Shown in pieces: positions 6,374 to 8,467 of a DNA stretch of 8,467 bases. A model generated the notes under the pieces. That model did not search any database. It was given only the letters and a program-made list of their open reading frames with translations, and was not told the origin of the DNA. Within the stretch, counting starts at the first letter, position 1; every line of letters starts with the position of its first letter. The position numbers were made by a program, and so were the translations under genes. The DNA is from CAZNMF01 sp035547155. GTDB taxonomy: Bacteria > Acidobacteriota > Vicinamibacteria > Vicinamibacterales > SCN-69-37. The stretch lies in assembly GCA_035547155.1 (NCBI GenBank), contig DASZVJ010000260.1, positions 1-8,467 on the forward strand, in the 5' to 3' direction.

Positions 6374-6379
6374 CATAAT
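6374..6379 (+). promoter_or_regulatory. Candidate -10 element (CATAAT) overlapping the first ATG
   Basis: CATAAT differs from TATAAT at one base and ends 7 nt before the in-frame ATG at 6387, the distance expected for a leaderless transcript. If it is used, the ATG at 6378 lies inside the promoter and translation starts at 6387. No Shine-Dalgarno sequence precedes either ATG. The gene could instead be read through from the oxidoreductase 15 nt upstream. Confidence 0.35.
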
Positions 6380-6911
6380 GAAGCGCATGGAAGATCTCCG
6401 GTATCCGATCGGTCGCTTCGCCCCTCCCGCTGAGCTCAATCACACGAACCGTGGCGAGCTCATCACGCAGATCGACGAGACGCCTTCGCGCGTGCGCGAG
6501 GCAGTGAGACGCCTTTCCGCAGAACAGCTTCAGACGCCGTATCGCGAAGGCGGTTGGACGCTCGCGCAAGTCGTCCATCACCTGCCTGACAGCCACATGA
6601 ACGCGTACATTCGATTCCGGCTCGCGCTCACCGAAACCGAGCCGACGATCAAGCCGTACGACGAAGCGAAATGGGCCGATCTAACCGACGCGTCGTCTTC
6701 CGACATCGAAGCCTCGCAGGTGCTGCTCGAGGGCTTGCACTCACGGTGGGTGAGCCTGTTGCGGCGCATCACGCCGGATCAGTGGGCGCTGGCGTACGTC
6801 CATCCCGAGCGCGGCCGCGTGACCCTCGATTGGACGCTTGCGCACTACGCGTGGCACTGCCGCCATCATCTCGCGCACATCACCGGCCTGCGCGAGCGAA
6901 TGGGCTGGTAG
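6378..6911 (+). CDS. YfiT/DinB-family putative metal-dependent hydrolase or thiol transferase (BstA-like)
   Basis: The protein has 177 residues (174 if started at ATG 6387). The beginning MEDLRYPIGRFAPP (4-17) is characteristic of the YfiT group, which includes the Bacillus subtilis bacillithiol S-transferase BstA. It is a DinB-type four-helix bundle with a three-histidine metal site: H67/H68 in LAQVVHHLPDSH, and H160 and H164 in HYAWHCRHHLAHI. WTLAQVVHHLPDSH (60-73) and VTLDWTLAHYAWH (148-160) are the two signature blocks. Members bind Zn or Ni and are proposed to conjugate low-molecular-weight thiols or hydrolyse small substrates in the cytoplasm. Whether this organism makes bacillithiol is unknown from the window, so the substrate is open. 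I list the longer form, but the likely -10 box over the first ATG makes 6387 a strong alternative start. Confidence 0.93.
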   Translation: MKRMEDLRYPIGRFAPPAELNHTNRGELITQIDETPSRVREAVRRLSAEQLQTPYREGGWTLAQVVHHLPDSHMNAYIRFRLALTETEPTIKPYDEAKWADLTDASSSDIEASQVLLEGLHSRWVSLLRRITPDQWALAYVHPERGRVTLDWTLAHYAWHCRHHLAHITGLRERMGW

Positions 6912-6913
6912 GG

Positions 6914-6945
6914 GAACTTCGAACTTTGAACTTCGAACTTTGAAA
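6914..6945 (+). repeat. 7-nt tandem repeat, 4-5 units (GAACTTY)
   Basis: GAACTTC, GAACTTT, GAACTTC and GAACTTT follow one another at 6914, 6921, 6928 and 6935. A partial GAAA unit is at 6942. The alternating C/T at the last base also makes a 14-nt period. It begins 2 nt after the stop of the YfiT-like gene, in the spacer between converging genes. Confidence 0.85.
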
Positions 6946-6955
6946 CGGGAGAACA

Positions 6956-6975
6956 GCCGGGTCTGAAGACCCAGC
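6956..6975. repeat. Short inverted repeat (hairpin) between convergent genes
   Basis: GGGTCT (6959-6964) pairs with AGACCC (6967-6972) around GA, or as a 5-bp stem with a TGAA tetraloop. One mismatch and two more pairs extend it to 6956/6975. It sits between two converging genes, so it could act on both transcripts, but no T-tract follows on either strand. It therefore does not meet the intrinsic terminator pattern; a REP-like dispersed element is an alternative. Confidence 0.5.
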
Positions 6976-7000
6976 CTACATCTGTACGTCGGTGTCGTCG

Positions 7001-7015
7001 CCCCAAGCCCCAAGC
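7001..7015 (-). repeat. 7-nt tandem repeat, 2 units (CCCCAAG)
   Basis: CCCCAAG is repeated twice in tandem, followed by C, directly next to the stop codon (complement of 7016-7018) of the minus-strand glycosyltransferase. Read on the minus strand it is CTTGGGG twice. It is short but exact, and it has the same period as the GAACTTY block in this spacer. Confidence 0.5.
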
Positions 7016-8119
7016 CTAGCGAGATGTCCGTCCCACCCAGCGCTCGTACACGTCCAGCGTGCCGGCGACGAGTTGTTCGACGCTGAACTCCTCGACGACG
7101 CGTGTGCGGCCGGCTTGGCCGAAACGCCGGCGGAGATCGGGATCGCGGAGCAGCGTGACGATGGCTTTCGCGAGTGCCTTTTCGTCGCGCGGCGGGACGA
7201 GCAGGCCGGTGACGTTCTCGTCGACAGCCTCGGGGATGCCGCCGGTGTTGCTGGCCACGACCGCGCGCTCGCACGTCATCGCTTCGAGGATCGCGGAGCC
7301 GAGCCCTTCGGTCACCGAGCTCATCACGAACAGATCGAACGACTTCATCAGGCCGATCACGTCTTGCCGGAAGCCGGGCAGATGAACGTGCCGATCCAGG
7401 CCGAGCGAGGCGACCTGTGCCTCGAGCGCTTCGCGCAGCTCTCCCTCGCCGAGGATGATGAAGCGCGCGTCGGGCATGTCGCGGACGACGCGCGCGGCCG
7501 CGGCAATCAGATGTTTCTGGCCCTTGTGTCCGGCCAGCGCGGCGACGTTGCCGACGACGGGCGCGCCGTGCGGCAGCCAGAAGGCGGCGTGCACATCGAC
7601 GACCGGCTCTCGATCGATCGCGCCGACGTTGACGCCATCGTGCACGATCTCGATCTGATCGCGCGCGATGCCATCCTGCTCCAGGATCGCGGCAATCAGA
7701 CGTGACGCGGCGACGAACACGTCGACGTGCCGGTACTTCCAGCGCGAGAACGCGTGTCGTTTGAGATGGAAATCCACGCGACGTGACGCGACGACGAGCG
7801 GACGGCGGGGAAGCGTGGACGTGATCTGCAGCGCCATCGCCGTCAACGAGACGGCCATCGGATCGTGCGCATGGATCACGTCGGGTGCGAGATCGGTGAG
7901 CACGCGCGACAACTGCCAGCCGGCCTGGATGTCGAACTCGCTGCGTGGCGCGAATCCCAGAAAGCGCATGCCCTCGCCAGCGCGGCGCCGCAGCTCGCCG
8001 TCCTCGTGCGCGAGCAGGATCGCATCGTGGCCGACCTCGGCCAGGCCGTTGACCGTGAGCAGAACCTGATTCTGTCCGCCTCGCCACGTGCGCGCGGTGT
8101 CGATGTGCAGGGAGCGCAT
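7016..8119 (-). CDS. Glycosyltransferase family 4 (GT-B fold)
   Basis: The protein has 367 residues, complete. The N-terminal domain begins MRSLHIDTARTWRGGQNQVL, with the glycine-rich acceptor-side loop usual in GT4, and includes PDVIHAHDP (79-87). The C-terminal donor domain begins near residue 185 and has GHKGQKHLI (198-204, with basic residues contacting the donor phosphate), IILGEGELR (221-229), LPGFRQDV, and the family E-x7-E motif E271-GLGSAIL-E279 followed by NTGGIPEAV. It transfers a sugar from a nucleotide-activated donor onto a growing glycan at the cytoplasmic face of the inner membrane. It lies 12 nt downstream of a WaaE-like gene, so lipooligosaccharide core or another surface glycan is the likely product. 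Donor and acceptor are not readable. No Shine-Dalgarno sequence is visible before ATG 8119, which suggests coupling to the upstream gene. Confidence 0.96.
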   Translation of the reverse strand: MRSLHIDTARTWRGGQNQVLLTVNGLAEVGHDAILLAHEDGELRRRAGEGMRFLGFAPRSEFDIQAGWQLSRVLTDLAPDVIHAHDPMAVSLTAMALQITSTLPRRPLVVASRRVDFHLKRHAFSRWKYRHVDVFVAASRLIAAILEQDGIARDQIEIVHDGVNVGAIDREPVVDVHAAFWLPHGAPVVGNVAALAGHKGQKHLIAAAARVVRDMPDARFIILGEGELREALEAQVASLGLDRHVHLPGFRQDVIGLMKSFDLFVMSSVTEGLGSAILEAMTCERAVVASNTGGIPEAVDENVTGLLVPPRDEKALAKAIVTLLRDPDLRRRFGQAGRTRVVEEFSVEQLVAGTLDVYERWVGRTSR

Positions 8120-8131
8120 GATCGGCCGCGG

Positions 8132-8467
8132 TTACGCGCGCGGCGGGCTCGCGCCGTGCTTCTCGCGCGCCAGCGCCCACAGTTTCGCGAACTTGAGGAA
8201 GACGTAGTGCGCGTTCATCGCGGAGATGATCAGGCCCGGCGTGCCGTCGAGGACGCCGCGCCGCAGCACGTAGTTGCGGACGAATGCGGCCGCGGGATGA
8301 ACGGTGAGATCGAAAACTCCCGCGCGCCACCCCGCGTCGAACATCTCCTCCGCCGCCAGCGTCGTGTAGCGATCCATCGTCGCGTGATGGTGTGCGATGT
8401 CGCGATAGGCGTAGTGCTGCAGATCGTGCGTGAGGCGATCGACGCGGCCGTCGACCGTGACCGACTC
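8132..8467 (-). CDS. Glycosyltransferase family 2, WaaE-like, C-terminal part (5' end outside window)
   Basis: The frame is open from the right edge of the window; 111 residues are visible before TAA (complement of 8132-8134). An internal ATG at 8377 is not the start, since coding similarity continues upstream of it: ESVTVDGRVDRLTHDLQHYAYRD. The pattern of a final strand, then HYAYRDIAHH...MDRYTTLAAEE, a helical FVRNYVLRRG segment and LDGTPGLIISAMNAHYVFLK is that of the C-terminal tail of WaaE/KdtX-like LPS core glycosyltransferases. The catalytic GT-A domain with its DxD motif is outside the window, so this is recognised from the tail only. The amphipathic end (about 60-100) probably attaches to the inner membrane. 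It precedes the GT4 gene by 12 nt on the same strand, consistent with one LPS-core operon. Confidence 0.85.
   Translation of the reverse strand, partial: ESVTVDGRVDRLTHDLQHYAYRDIAHHHATMDRYTTLAAEEMFDAGWRAGVFDLTVHPAAAFVRNYVLRRGVLDGTPGLIISAMNAHYVFLKFAKLWALAREKHGASPPRA

Noticed and set aside
6956..6980. Rho-independent terminator
   Set aside because: The stem is short and no T-run follows on either strand, so it is kept only as an inverted repeat.
6741..8330. A 529-codon open frame on the minus strand overlapping both glycosyltransferase genes
   Set aside because: It is Arg/Ala-rich with no recognisable domain and runs in another frame over a clear GT4 gene; such long shadows are common in high-GC DNA.

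Overview
The window looks like a chromosomal piece of a high-GC Gram-negative bacterium, most probably an Acidobacteriota member (Vicinamibacteria-like). The reasons are two adjacent secreted proteins of the acidobacterial VWFA-related type (TIGR03436-like), a GC content of roughly two thirds, and a pair of LPS-type glycosyltransferases. This placement is inference from gene content, not from a marker gene. I see no rRNA, tRNA, CRISPR array, insertion sequence or phage gene.

Layout. Positions 2-3515 (+) hold a three-gene cluster whose members overlap by ATGA (4 nt): the end of a TPR-like protein, a secreted VWFA-TPR protein (start 598) and a secreted VWFA protein (start 2538). The middle protein combines a VWFA domain like that of its downstream neighbour with a helical-repeat tail like that of its upstream neighbour. 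Next come four separately spaced plus-strand genes: an orotate phosphoribosyltransferase-like protein (3561-4178), a TIGR02757/DUF2400 protein (4353-5210), a Gfo/Idh/MocA oxidoreductase close to the YdgJ/IolW group (5316-6362) and a YfiT/DinB-type three-histidine metal protein (6378-6911). On the minus strand, converging on these, are a GT4 glycosyltransferase (7016-8119) and, 12 nt upstream of it, the C-terminal part of a WaaE-like family 2 glycosyltransferase (8132-8467, cut by the window edge). These two probably form one cell-surface glycan operon. The four middle genes share no obvious pathway.

The most unusual feature is in the spacers. Every gap longer than 40 bp is largely filled with a degenerate short tandem repeat of period 7 or 8, and the unit sequence differs from gap to gap (GGGCNAC, GGTTCNNN, GATAGNNN, GTCCCTTG, GAACTTY, CCCCAAG). 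Three arrays run directly into the start region of the next gene. In two of them a -10-like hexamer overlaps the last in-phase repeat unit. The stand-alone plus-strand genes lack a Shine-Dalgarno sequence, whereas the two coupled genes each have GGAG exactly 8 nt before the start. GATC and CGATCG are also strongly over-represented across the window.
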